From contig NZ_JAJKFT010000010.1 of NCBI RefSeq assembly GCF_020966755.1, positions 2,072,720 to 2,136,719 on the forward strand: a stretch of DNA of 64,000 bases. The letters are read 5' to 3'. Under the pieces are notes generated by a model, which saw only the letters and a program-made list of their open reading frames with translations, had not been told where the DNA came from and made no database searches. The DNA is from Blastopirellula sediminis (GTDB lineage: Bacteria > Planctomycetota > Planctomycetia > Pirellulales > Pirellulaceae). Below, piece after piece: positions 17,232 to 25,669 of the stretch. The position numbers and the translations under genes were made by a program. Every line of letters starts with the position of its first letter. Positions within the stretch are counted from its first letter, which is position 1.

Positions 17232-17599
17232 AGCGATTGGTTCCCTAATACGAGCGACGATGGCGGAATGACGCCGCTACTGTACAGAATCTGGCAGTCG
17301 CTGGCCATGAATCGGGGGGCAAAAACCAAGTTTCCGTCCGCTGCGCAAGCGAAAGTCGCCGAGATTTTGCAGATCTTAACCAAAACCTGCGGCAAACTAA
17401 ACGGAATTCGGCGGTTTGCCCCTTATTCTGAGAAGCTTTCCAACACTCGCGAATCGATCGAAGAGAAATATCTCGACGACTGTTCGCAATCGGCTGGGAA
17501 GTAAGTCGGTTATTCCGCGAGAACTGTTCAACAATTACGAATCGCCTATTTCGATCCGCAGCAAAGTTTCGTGGGGAATAGGGGAGGAGATTGAAAGTC
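17232..17599. other. Divergent intergenic region, no gene seen
   Basis: This 368-bp region separates the antiporter and the 95-residue protein. Short frames occur (for example 17268-17504) but show no family pattern or good ribosome-binding site. Promoters for both genes are expected here. Confidence 0.5.
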
Positions 17600-17887
17600 A
17601 TGGCGAAAAAGAACGGCAAGCCGAAGATGACGCAGGAAGAAGATGGAGCGGATCGCGTCCGACGGAAGGAGCCTTACTCGAGCGAACGGATTGCCCGCGT
17701 GGTCGATCGACTCCGCGAACAAGCGGGGCGGCTGTCGAGCCTGGTCCGCTCGATGGAAGAGGCCGAACTGGACGATGTGGTGGTCGATGGGCACGCAATG
17801 TTGCTGCGAGGGTTGAATCAGGTCGACAATTTCGCCGACAATACAGCTAGAGCGGTCCGCGAGGCGCGGACCGCCAAGTTCGAATAA
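17600..17887 (+). CDS. Small basic/coiled hypothetical protein
   Basis: A 95-residue soluble protein with a Lys/Arg-rich N-terminus and a long amphipathic helix (SERIARVVDRLREQAGRLSS) that could form a coiled coil, then an acidic stretch (MEEAELDDVVVDGH). I do not recognise the family. The ATG at 17600 was preferred over a TTG at 17591 because the GGGGAGGAGA ribosome-binding site is correctly spaced only for the ATG. It precedes a small membrane protein by about 65 bp. Confidence 0.6.
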   Translation: MAKKNGKPKMTQEEDGADRVRRKEPYSSERIARVVDRLREQAGRLSSLVRSMEEAELDDVVVDGHAMLLRGLNQVDNFADNTARAVREARTAKFE

Positions 17888-17952
17888 TCTCGGCTCCCCT
17901 TCGCAGCATGTCGGCGAAGCGAGCCGTATGATACGGCTCAATCGCTTTCAGT

Positions 17953-18360
17953 ATGTCGAATGTCGCTCCGCCGGATCGCGCAAGCGGATCCCGATTTCAG
18001 AAATGGCTGGCCCGGCTGTTGTTGCTGTTGCTGGGGCTGTTGATCATCGTTCCGCTAGCTATGTTGGCGATTGCGCGGGCCAGCGAAGCGGCGCAGCCGG
18101 CGTTCGGATTCTTGGCGGGGGGGGCGATCGGTTTTCTGGTCTGTTATGCGATCTGGTCGTGGGGGTTCGACTCTTCGATGCAGGTCCTCTCGCTGATTTT
18201 CGGGGTGGTCGTCGCCGCGATGTGGTTCTCGGACTCCTTCTTTGTCTACGTCCTGGGTCTGATTTTCGGGGTGGCCGCCTATTACCGTAGTGAGTGGTTC
18301 TGGACCGGGGCCAACGTGACCGCAAAATTCGTCTCGGAACGAATATTCCGACGCCAGTAG
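17953..18360 (+). CDS. Small integral membrane protein
   Basis: A 135-residue protein with a polar N-terminus followed by about four hydrophobic segments (LLLLLLGLLIIVPLAMLAI, FLAGGAIGFLVCYAI, LSLIFGVVVAAMW, FFVYVLGLIFGVAA) and a basic C-terminus. No family recognised. It lies downstream of the 95-residue gene and may be co-expressed with it. Confidence 0.6.
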   Translation: MSNVAPPDRASGSRFQKWLARLLLLLLGLLIIVPLAMLAIARASEAAQPAFGFLAGGAIGFLVCYAIWSWGFDSSMQVLSLIFGVVVAAMWFSDSFFVYVLGLIFGVAAYYRSEWFWTGANVTAKFVSERIFRRQ

Positions 18361-18477
18361 CCCCTATTTGGCGATTTACGTGAAAAATCTCTAGAACAGT
18401 TGTAGCCGGGACGATCAAAAAGAATACGCTTCACTTTAAGCGCATTATCTCGTTCAACGCTTAACGAGTTACGTCTC

Positions 18478-19473
18478 GTGGATTCCGATACAACCACTCG
18501 CGATCGGCTCTGTGATGGGCTTTGCCTGCCGATCGCGCCGATCGCGGCGACGGAGGGTCAATTCGACCCGCTCCGGCAGCGATTGCTGTGGCGCTACTAC
18601 GCGACGGCTGGAACCGGAGGAGCGGTCGCGGATCTCACGAGCGGATCGCCGCAGCTGCGGCGCGAATTGCTCGCTTCGCTCCTCGCGATGCCAAACAAAA
18701 ACAATCACGAGCCGTGGCTGCGGATCGCGCTGGTTGGCGAAAGCGAAGCGCTCTCGATGGCCAGTGAGTTACGCGCGGCGGGAGCCGATGCGATCGCCGT
18801 CGCCCTCGACGAAGCGACCGGCGGTTCGACCGAAGATTTGATTGGATTGTTGCAGGCGGTTGGTCGCTCGGCGCCGCTGATCGTCTACCCGCAAGCGATT
18901 CCTTCGCGACGTTTGTCGACCGTCCAAGCGTGGCGACGCGTGCTGGAGATTCCGCAGCTCAGCGCCGTCTCTCTGCCGTCGCAAAGACAAGCGGCGGTGA
19001 TGATCGTCCGCGCGATGATGGAAACGCGTCGGAAAGACATCTGCATCTACACCGCCAACGAGATCAATCCGGTCATCGATTTGGTGACTCCGTTTCGCTA
19101 TGCAAACGGCAACAAAACGATCGAACGTCGCGTGGTCGGCGGGATGTTGCGGCTGTGGGGCGTTTTTACTGCGCGAGCGGTTGAACTGCTGGAACGTTGT
19201 CACGTGGTCGCCCAGCGGGGCGCGATTCCGGATGAACTGCTGCAGGTTTCGGTGGAGGTCTCGGAACTGTCGATGGCGCTGGCGACCGAAAACAACGCCG
19301 GCTTCCGCGAAGTGCTGAGCCGCAACAAGATTTTCGCCGACAATCGGGACGCTGAGGGAAAACCGCCGAGCCCGGCGACGCTTGACCGAGTCGCTACGGC
19401 GCTTGATTACCATCAGCATCTAACCGACTTCGCCTATGTCGCCGCTCGACTCGAAAAGTGGATGGCTGACTAG
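18478..19473 (+). CDS. DapA-like TIM-barrel protein lacking the catalytic lysine
   Basis: This 331-residue protein resembles the dihydrodipicolinate synthase/N-acetylneuraminate lyase family in order of elements: a GTGGAVADLTSGS segment where the family has its TTGE loop, a PLIVYPQAIP segment with Tyr137 where the family has YN.P, and AVSLPS where the family has the Schiff-base lysine. Ser165 stands at that place, so ordinary aldolase chemistry is unlikely. It may be a regulatory or repurposed barrel. The start is GTG at 18478; a small hairpin (CTCGTT/AACGAG, 18449-18468) lies just upstream. Confidence 0.6.
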   Translation: MDSDTTTRDRLCDGLCLPIAPIAATEGQFDPLRQRLLWRYYATAGTGGAVADLTSGSPQLRRELLASLLAMPNKNNHEPWLRIALVGESEALSMASELRAAGADAIAVALDEATGGSTEDLIGLLQAVGRSAPLIVYPQAIPSRRLSTVQAWRRVLEIPQLSAVSLPSQRQAAVMIVRAMMETRRKDICIYTANEINPVIDLVTPFRYANGNKTIERRVVGGMLRLWGVFTARAVELLERCHVVAQRGAIPDELLQVSVEVSELSMALATENNAGFREVLSRNKIFADNRDAEGKPPSPATLDRVATALDYHQHLTDFAYVAARLEKWMAD

Positions 19474-19476
19474 TAG

Positions 19477-20172
19477 CTAGTCGCGCCAGATCTCTCCCAG
19501 CAGTTTGTGCAACTGCGGATCATGCTTTTTCAGCTCGACGTTGACGAACGGATAGAAGTCGTTCGTGCCGAAGTAGGCTTCCGTTCCTTCGGCGAAGTAT
19601 TCCATCGGGTTCTGCATCGCGTAGTGGCGTTCCTCTTTGCCATTGTGCCGGAGCACCTTCTCGTATTCGCCGCTCTCTTTGGCTCGCTCGTACGCCGCTT
19701 TGATCGCCGCGTCGTCGTAACCAAAAACCCGGTCGTGGTAGCTGTGGGCCAACTCGTGCAAAATCATGAACGGTTGTTGACGCGACCAGTCCAGGAACGT
19801 CCTTGCGTTGGAGATCTCGACGCACTTTTCCTTTTTGTCGAGAAAACCGTTTTGGCGGAGCCAGGCGACGTCGGGATGATAACAGGCGCAAGGATCGAAT
19901 TTGTCGTCGTCCAATTCGAGCCAGATCGGCGTCTTTTGCAACTCGGCCAGCGGGCGTTTCGGAACAAGGCGACAGATCTCCCGCAGCTTGTCTTTGAGCA
20001 ACTGCGTCGCTTCGTCTCCCAGCTCTTTCTCTTCGCGGAGCAGGCGTTTGTTGACGTAGACGTCCCACCCCTCGAGATTGATCACGTGATAGGCGGTAAT
20101 TGGTTCGGGCGCCGAAGGCTTTTCGGCGGTCTCTGCGGAGAGGAGGACGCAAGCGACAAGCGTGACGATCAT
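19477..20172 (-). CDS. Secreted zinc metalloprotease-like protein (HELAH)
   Basis: A 231-residue protein with a short hydrophobic N-terminus (residues 1-14) that could be a signal peptide. The zinc motif HELAH is at residues 139-143, followed by SYHDRVFG, and a glutamate-rich segment NPMEYFAEGTEAYFG at about 188-202 likely gives the third ligand. The layout (HExxH plus a downstream E in EYFAEGTEAYFG) resembles anthrax-lethal-factor-like/gluzincin peptidases. Substrate unknown. It converges on the DapA-like gene with only 3 bp between stops. Confidence 0.75.
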   Translation of the reverse strand: MIVTLVACVLLSAETAEKPSAPEPITAYHVINLEGWDVYVNKRLLREEKELGDEATQLLKDKLREICRLVPKRPLAELQKTPIWLELDDDKFDPCACYHPDVAWLRQNGFLDKKEKCVEISNARTFLDWSRQQPFMILHELAHSYHDRVFGYDDAAIKAAYERAKESGEYEKVLRHNGKEERHYAMQNPMEYFAEGTEAYFGTNDFYPFVNVELKKHDPQLHKLLGEIWRD

Positions 20173-20322
20173 GGGAAAGAGTTGCCCCAGGGGTGCGGAT
20201 TACGGCCGGAATAGGAAGTGCGGCGAATTCGGTCGGCGGGCGCGTCAATGCGTACTACGGCGACCGGGCGTCGCTTGCTACCATAGAGGCTTGAATCTCT
20301 AGCGGCGACGGATACCAAAATC

Positions 20323-20880
20323 ATGAAATACGACAAAGCGCGACTGATCGAAATTGTACGGGAAAAGGGGCTCCAGTTCGGCGATTTTACGCTGGCTTCG
20401 GGCAAAAAAGCCTCCTACTACATGGATTGCCGCAAAGTGACCCTCGATAGTGAGGGGGCGCTGCAAGTGGCGCTGGGGATCCTCGAAATGCTGGAAGGGG
20501 ATCTGCCGGACGCCGTCGGCGGCATGGCGATCGGCGCCGACCCGATTACCGCGGCGGTCATCACCATGGCCGCGGTTCAAGAGAAATCGCTGGCCGGGTT
20601 CATCGTCCGCAAAGAGGCGAAAGCCCACGGCACCGGACGCGATGTCGAAGGTCCGGTCACCTCCGGACAGTCGTGCGTGATCGTCGAAGACGTCGTCACG
20701 ACCGGCGGCAGCTCGCTGCAAGCGATCGAAAAGGTCAAAGCGGCCGGATTGGAAGTGCGGGAAGTGATCGCGATTGTCGATCGGTTGGAAGGGGGCGCCG
20801 CCGCGTTCGCCGCCGCCGGTTACAAGTTGCGTACGCTGCTGACGATCGAGGACTTCGGCATTCAGCCGCCGCAAAAGTAA
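20323..20880 (+). CDS. pyrE: Orotate phosphoribosyltransferase
   Basis: PyrE joins orotate to PRPP to form orotidine 5'-phosphate in pyrimidine synthesis. The 185-residue protein has the type I PRTase PRPP loop VIVEDVVTTGGSSLQAIE, the N-terminal FTLASGKKASYYMDCRKVT orotate/PRPP segment and the flexible-loop KEAKAHGTGRDVEG. The length is normal for the short PyrE form. A [2Fe-2S] protein gene follows 14 bp later. Confidence 0.96.
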   Translation: MKYDKARLIEIVREKGLQFGDFTLASGKKASYYMDCRKVTLDSEGALQVALGILEMLEGDLPDAVGGMAIGADPITAAVITMAAVQEKSLAGFIVRKEAKAHGTGRDVEGPVTSGQSCVIVEDVVTTGGSSLQAIEKVKAAGLEVREVIAIVDRLEGGAAAFAAAGYKLRTLLTIEDFGIQPPQK

Positions 20881-20894
20881 CGCGGAGCGAAGCG

Positions 20895-21179
20895 ATGCAG
20901 CCTGACGACGAACTTTGCCTCTGTTTTCACGTCACGAAACGCAAAGTTGTGAATTTCCTGCGGATTGAAAAACCGCGGCGCGTCGGACAATTGAGCGAAT
21001 GTTTTGGCGCAGGGACCGGCTGCGGATGGTGCCGTCCCTTTTTGCAGCGACTGTTTGATCAAGCGGTCGCTGCCGGCGAAACGTCGGACGAATTGCCGAC
21101 GCCGGAAGAATATGCGGCGATGCGCGCCAACTACATCAGCCAGGGAAAAGGAAAACCTCCTGGCGGTTCGCAGGCGTAA
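20895..21179 (+). CDS. BFD-like [2Fe-2S]-binding protein
   Basis: This 94-residue protein has four cysteines in the pattern of bacterioferritin-associated ferredoxin/NifU-like domains: CLCFHV near the N-terminus and GCGWCRPFLQ about 35 residues later, with a helix (RVGQLSECFGAGTG) between. Such domains carry a [2Fe-2S] cluster and may pass electrons to reductases or bacterioferritin. The ATG at 20895 lies 14 bp after pyrE and gives the family N-terminus; the open frame further upstream overlaps pyrE and is not used. Confidence 0.8.
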   Translation: MQPDDELCLCFHVTKRKVVNFLRIEKPRRVGQLSECFGAGTGCGWCRPFLQRLFDQAVAAGETSDELPTPEEYAAMRANYISQGKGKPPGGSQA

Positions 21180-21191
21180 GACGCGCAGACG

Positions 21192-21548
21192 TTAGGACGA
21201 TTCGCCTACCAGATCGGTGACGGCGGCGTCGACCGAGGGGAACCGCTCCCAGAGCGAATCGATCTTGGAGCGACGCAAGACGCCCAAGCAGGGATCGTCC
21301 AGGCCGGCCAAAACCAGACGGCCGTTTCTCTTCTTGACCAGCTTCCAGGTGCGAATCAGGAACTGGATGAAGTACGAACCGAAGAACCGCGTGCAGGAGA
21401 GGTCAAAGACGACCAGCGGCGGATCGGCGTGCTTGGCGACCTCGATCAGTTGCTGCGCGGTTTTCCCGAGGTTCGACTCGTCGAGACTGTCGTACTCACG
21501 ACCAAATTCAATGACCGTTACGTCGCGCTTCCTTTGGATGTTAACCAT
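21192..21548 (-). CDS. STAS-domain protein (anti-sigma factor antagonist-like)
   Basis: A 118-residue STAS domain: VTVIEFGREYDSLDE near the start, the strand VVFDLSCTRFFGSYFIQFL that holds the usual phosphoacceptor serine region, and GRLVLAGLDDPCLGVLRRSK. Such proteins bind anti-sigma kinases in partner-switching systems. No kinase or phosphatase gene is adjacent. The ATG at 21548 is preferred; the frame is open upstream but leaves the domain. Confidence 0.85.
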   Translation of the reverse strand: MVNIQRKRDVTVIEFGREYDSLDESNLGKTAQQLIEVAKHADPPLVVFDLSCTRFFGSYFIQFLIRTWKLVKKRNGRLVLAGLDDPCLGVLRRSKIDSLWERFPSVDAAVTDLVGESS

Positions 21549-21940
21549 GCTGACTTCGTTGCGCTGCTCTCGCACAAAGCGCGATAAGACCTGGTTGATA
21601 GCTAAAACGAGGGAGCGAACACGGAGGGATAAAGGGTGTCGAGATGTTTTCCGGAAGAATTCAAAAAACACTCTGAAATTCAGTCTACATCCGCCTGCCC
21701 AAATTTACAACCCATTAAAAATAAAGCAGTTGCGCTTATTGTTAAACCAATAAAGGGTTGTGTATATACCGCAATTCGAGGCGGCATCTGTAGCGGTGTA
21801 TGCGTCTCCTGCCGGATGGAGTACCTCATTTGTGGGTGGCGATTTGGCCAATGGGCAGAGTTTTATTCGCGTCCCAATTATCCTGCAAATCAATAAGGGA
21901 AGCTTGCCCTCTCGGCTATGATTGTGTGGGAGATAATTAC
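21549..21940. other. Divergent AT-rich region with nested inverted repeats
   Basis: This 392-bp region lies between the divergent STAS and LOG-family genes. It holds an AT-rich core unlike its surroundings. ACAACCC (21707-21713) is repeated inverted as GGGTTGT (21755-21761), and inside it AATAAAGC (21720-21727) faces GCTTATT (21734-21740) around AGTTGC. No gene is apparent. It could be a regulator-binding region or a structured leader. Confidence 0.5.
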
Positions 21941-22999
21941 ATGACCGATATCAAAGAGGATTCGGCGAACCCGTCGAAAGGAAAGGGCGAAGCTGCCGCC
22001 CGTCGCGCTGCGATCACCGCCGAGGAGCTAATTCAGCAAATTCGGGATACCGCCGACAAGTTGGCGGCGGACGATTCTTCTCGCGGCGACCTAAAAATTT
22101 TGAGTCGTTCGCTGCGAGAGCTCCGTTACGCGTTCAAAGTTTTCGCTCCGTATCGCCATCGGCGCAAGGTGACGGTGTTCGGTTCCGCACGAACTCCAGA
22201 AGGGGCGCCCAGCTTTCAACAGGCGCTGGAGTTTGGCCAGAAGATCGCCGAGAAGAACTGGCTGGTCATTACCGGCGCAGCAAGCGGGATCATGGAAGCG
22301 GGGCACTTGGGCGCCGGCCGTGAGAACTCGATGGGGCTCAACATCATGCTTCCCTTCGAGCAAGACGCCAACGAAGTGATCCTGGGGGACGAAAAGCTCG
22401 TCCACATGAAGTACTTCTTTACCCGCAAGCTGATGTTCGTCAAAGAGTGCGACGCCGTCGTCTGTTTCGCCGGCGGTTTCGGTACGCTCGACGAAGCGTT
22501 TGAAGTGTTGACGCTGCTGCAGACCGGCAAACGAGACATGTGTCCGGTGATCCTGGTCGACGAACCAGGGGGCTACTATTGGAAGAAGTTCCACGAGTTC
22601 ATCCTCGATCCGCTGCTAAAGCAACGTTTGATTTCGCCAGAGGACCTGGCGATCTACAAAGTAACCGACAGCTGCGACGCGGCGGTCGAAGAAACGCTCC
22701 GCTTCTATCGCAACTACCACAGCATGCGGTATGTCCGCGACAAGTTGGTATTGCGAATTCAAGAGGCGCCGTCGCCCGAATTATTTGAACAGATTCAAAC
22801 CGAGTTCCAGGACATTCTGGTGCGCGGCCGGTTCAAACTGAGCGATCCGCTGCCGCATGAAAGCGATCAGCCTGATTTGGCGCCGCTGCCGCGATTGGTG
22901 TTTGAATTCAATCGCCGCAGTCTAGGACGCTTCCGGATGTTGATCGACTGTTTGAATGATCTGTCGATCGAACCGGCGCTGCGGGAGTTTCCGGAGTAA
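21941..22999 (+). CDS. LOG-family (TIGR00730) Rossmann-fold protein
   Basis: This 352-residue protein contains the LOG domain: VTVFGSARTPEGAPSFQQAL, ITGAASGIMEAGHLGAG, and the nucleotide-binding CFAGGFGTLDEAFEVLTLLQ (the PGGxGTxxE motif with Ala in place of Pro). Related proteins are cytokinin-riboside phosphoribohydrolases or nucleotide pyrophosphatases acting on NMPs. The first 60 residues and the last 70 are extra to the core and of unknown role. ATG at 21941 follows a GGGAG site. Confidence 0.85.
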   Translation: MTDIKEDSANPSKGKGEAAARRAAITAEELIQQIRDTADKLAADDSSRGDLKILSRSLRELRYAFKVFAPYRHRRKVTVFGSARTPEGAPSFQQALEFGQKIAEKNWLVITGAASGIMEAGHLGAGRENSMGLNIMLPFEQDANEVILGDEKLVHMKYFFTRKLMFVKECDAVVCFAGGFGTLDEAFEVLTLLQTGKRDMCPVILVDEPGGYYWKKFHEFILDPLLKQRLISPEDLAIYKVTDSCDAAVEETLRFYRNYHSMRYVRDKLVLRIQEAPSPELFEQIQTEFQDILVRGRFKLSDPLPHESDQPDLAPLPRLVFEFNRRSLGRFRMLIDCLNDLSIEPALREFPE

Positions 23000-23006
23000 C
23001 GATTTT

Positions 23007-23203
23007 TGTAGGGTGGCTAAGGCCGTGTGCCGCTGCTGGCTTGTCCAGCAGTGTTCGCTTGCCAGGTCGCATGGGAAGGAACGCCCATTCATATGCGAGG
23101 GGCTCCATGTCTCTTGATAGACTCCAAGTTATTTGGCAATTCCACACTGCTGGGCAAGCCAGCAGTGCCACCCGCACGCATCGTTGGGTGCACCCAACCT
23201 ACG
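23007..23203. repeat. Paired-hairpin intergenic repeat (GGTGGC type), copy A
   Basis: The element starts TGTAGGGTGGC and ends with an inverted counterpart (CACCCAACCTACG). It contains two near-identical hairpins: CTGCTGG/CCAGCAG at 23033-23051 and again at 23147-23165, 114 bp apart. A second, diverged copy lies at 62922-63153. No protein is encoded. Confidence 0.75.
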
Positions 23204-23248
23204 AAAGAAAGACTGCGAGGAGCGGCCTGAGAGGCCTTCTCGCTTGCG

Positions 23249-23785
23249 CTACGGCAGTTGGAAGTACGATTCCGTTTTGACGATCACGTTGTCGTCTGGG
23301 AACGTGTGGAAGGCCTGGATGAAGGCGCTGCGGCTGCGGGTTTCGGCGTTGATGTAGCTGAGGGCGCCGAAGTTCATCCGGCCGCTCGAGTCAAACTGGT
23401 GGACGAGTCCTTGCTTCGGGTCGTACGACAGTTCGCGTTGGCACATCCGGAAGAGCTTGGTGGTGACCGGTTCGAGCTCAAACTCCGCCTTATAGCCGAC
23501 GCCGCCGTGGCAATCGAGTTTGTCGACGCGACGTCCTTTGAGCTGATAAGCGATCACGCGACGACGTTGCGGGAGCGGCTGATGGGCGCTCGCACAAACT
23601 TCGGTCAGCGTCATCCCTTCGTAGCGCCATGTGATGATGTGGCCGACGCTTGTGATATCGAGTTTCAAAGTGTAGCCGCCGCGCTGGATCGTTCGAGACT
23701 TGTAGATCTCGAACAACTCCGGGTGGAGCGAACGACTGTAGAGTTGGAAAACCAACTCAGCGACTTTGGGACGAATCGATAGCAC
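23249..23785 (-). CDS. DUF2617-family protein
   Basis: This 178-residue protein begins MLSIRPKVAELVFQLYSRSL, the characteristic start of DUF2617, and continues with HPELFEIYKSR and a conserved RRRVIAYQLKGRR / CHGGVGYKAEFELEPV region. Function is unknown. The GTG at 23785 is the likely start: ACAGGAAGC lies 8 bases upstream and homology begins there. The frame extends a further 93 bp upstream without similarity. Confidence 0.85.
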   Translation of the reverse strand: MLSIRPKVAELVFQLYSRSLHPELFEIYKSRTIQRGGYTLKLDITSVGHIITWRYEGMTLTEVCASAHQPLPQRRRVIAYQLKGRRVDKLDCHGGVGYKAEFELEPVTTKLFRMCQRELSYDPKQGLVHQFDSSGRMNFGALSYINAETRSRSAFIQAFHTFPDDNVIVKTESYFQLP

Positions 23786-23988
23786 GCGGGAAGCTTCCTG
23801 TGGGTGAAAGTGCCGGCTCTCGAACCAATCGGTGATCGGCTCGACGCTCCAATTATACGTTGCGTATCGACCGGTCACAAAGAGAGCTTTTCGCGTCTCT
23901 TGTTGATTCGATTATGTCCCGTAACTCTTTGTTCACAAGGACTTGACATTCGCCTTTCGTGTGCGCTGAGAATCGCTAGCAGTCGCGA

Positions 23989-24723
23989 TTAAGCAAGCGC
24001 CACAAAGACGTCGTAGAGCGCGTGCGTACCGGCCGCGATGCCGAACCCGCGGAAGCTAAACAGAACGCCGAAGATCAAGCCGGCCGAACAACGGAATAGA
24101 AAACTATACCACTGAAACGCCTCACCAGCGGACGTAAAAAAGTCATAGTGAGCGGCCGAAAAAATCAAGCTGGAACCGACGATCGCAATTGCGGTCGCGG
24201 CCATCTTGGGCGTTCCGAGCCAAATGGCGACTTGCCACAACGCCGGAATCAACATCAAGCGGAACAGAAGTTCTTCATAGATCCCGGCGCCGAAATACGC
24301 AATCATTTGGCGGATCGTTTCGCTGGGCAGAACGGAACTTCCCTCGGCCGCGATCTCCGCTTTCAACAGCGCGGCTTGCCAATGCGCCAGTCCCAACAAG
24401 ATCAGGCCGAGCGCCGCCGATTCAAGCAGCATCAGCGGCAACACCCCCGGCGAAATCTTCCAGGGCTGTTCTTTCAGGTGATGCCAGGCCAGCAGGCAAC
24501 CGCAGGTCAACAGCGGCAGCAAAAAGTATTGACCAAAGCCGAGCACGATCAGCAGTTCGCGGAGCCAGACGTCGACGCCGTTACGAATCGCTTGCGGACC
24601 GAGTGCGAACACGCCGACCTCGTAGACCACCAGCATCGGCACGACGAACGCCAGGCTCACAAGCGGCCGGGCGGACTCGGCGAAGTAGCCGGAGGAGGGC
24701 GGTGCAGGTTCGGCGTCGGGCAT
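23989..24723 (-). CDS. CPBP-family intramembrane metalloprotease
   Basis: A 244-residue membrane protein with about six to seven helices. The CPBP (Abi/CAAX protease) motif EExxxR is present as Glu150, Glu151 and Arg155 in GAGIYEELLFRLML. Further motif histidines are SAAHYDFF and, near the end, GTHALYDVFVA. These proteases cleave within the membrane or act in peptide self-immunity; the substrate is not indicated. It is divergent from the endonuclease III relative. Confidence 0.88.
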   Translation of the reverse strand: MPDAEPAPPSSGYFAESARPLVSLAFVVPMLVVYEVGVFALGPQAIRNGVDVWLRELLIVLGFGQYFLLPLLTCGCLLAWHHLKEQPWKISPGVLPLMLLESAALGLILLGLAHWQAALLKAEIAAEGSSVLPSETIRQMIAYFGAGIYEELLFRLMLIPALWQVAIWLGTPKMAATAIAIVGSSLIFSAAHYDFFTSAGEAFQWYSFLFRCSAGLIFGVLFSFRGFGIAAGTHALYDVFVALA

Positions 24724-24824
24724 CGAATTTACGGGATGGGTTGTCAGCGGAAAGGGGAATATCGATATTGTCGGAGAAATGGAGATCGGCTCCAGCCCAG
24801 GTATCTACACCCGCATACCCGCTC

Positions 24825-25490
24825 ATGTCGATATCATTGTTGGACGTCTACGAACGGCTGCTCGCCCATTACGGCCATCAATCTTGGTGGCCGGGGGACT
24901 CGCCGCTGGAAATCATGGTTGGCGCCATTTTGACGCAAAATACGTCGTGGAAAAACGTCGAAAAAGCGATCGTCAATCTGAAAGAGGAGGGATTGTTCGA
25001 TCCCTTCAAGCTGCAGGAGACGCCGCTCGAGGAATTGGCCGAAATCATTCGCCCGGCCGGCTATTATCGCCTGAAAGCGAAGCGACTGCAGAACCTGATG
25101 CGGTATGTCGTAGAGGTGCATCACGGCGATCTCGATGCGATGTTCGCCTGCAGCGTCCATTCGCTGCGAGAAGACCTGCTGGCGCTCAACGGCATCGGTC
25201 CCGAGACGGCCGACGCGATCTTGCTGTACGCCGGGAACTTGCCGTCGTTCGTCGTCGACACCTATACGGCGCGGGTCCTCAAGCGGCATGGCTGGATCGA
25301 CCAGGAAGCGGACTATCACCAGATCCAGGACCTGTTCGTGAGTCAGCTGCCGGAAGATGTGGCGCTGTTCAATGAGTACCACGCGCTGCTTGTGCGCGTC
25401 GGCAATGCGCACTGTCGCAAGACGCCGAAGTGCGAGTCGTGCCCGCTGTGCGATCTGTTGCCGCCGGGTGGGATTGAGGAAGGGTTTTAG
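24825..25490 (+). CDS. Endonuclease III-related DNA glycosylase (COG2231 type)
   Basis: This 221-residue HhH-GPD protein has the TQNTSWKNVEKAI helix, the helix-hairpin-helix LNGIGPETADAILL and the catalytic aspartate in VVDTYTARVL. The lysine that endonuclease III uses for its lyase step (GVGRKTA) is replaced by Glu (GIGPETA), so a single-function base glycosylase is expected. Four C-terminal cysteines (CRKTPKCESCPLC) could bind an iron-sulfur cluster, with spacing different from Nth. The ATG at 24825 was chosen; the upstream open frame shows no similarity. Confidence 0.85.
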   Translation: MSISLLDVYERLLAHYGHQSWWPGDSPLEIMVGAILTQNTSWKNVEKAIVNLKEEGLFDPFKLQETPLEELAEIIRPAGYYRLKAKRLQNLMRYVVEVHHGDLDAMFACSVHSLREDLLALNGIGPETADAILLYAGNLPSFVVDTYTARVLKRHGWIDQEADYHQIQDLFVSQLPEDVALFNEYHALLVRVGNAHCRKTPKCESCPLCDLLPPGGIEEGF

Positions 25491-25508
25491 TGAGAGGTGC
25501 GCTCGCAC

Positions 25509-25664
25509 AACACTAACCCGAGGCGCGAGCCGAGGGAATGCGATCGCAAGCGAATGACGAATGTCGAAGCTCGAATGACGAAACCTCTTTCATTCGACAT
25601 TCTGGTTTCGACATTCGTCATTTAGCCCACCGCATTCCCTCGGCTCGCGCCTCGGGTTAGTGTT
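25509..25664. repeat. Paired REP-like element (inverted doublet)
   Basis: Left end AACACTAACCCGAGGCGCGA and an inverted right end ending CTCGGGTTAGTGTT enclose the same AAATGACGAATGTCGAAG-type arms as at 11955. It lies between the stops of the endonuclease III relative and lpxB. The whole 156 bp could form one hairpin and may stop transcription from both sides. Confidence 0.9.
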
Positions 25665-25669
25665 GCGGT

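Noticed and set aside
17268..17504. 78-codon plus-strand frame between the antiporter and the 95-residue protein
   Set aside because: No ribosome-binding site and random-looking composition.
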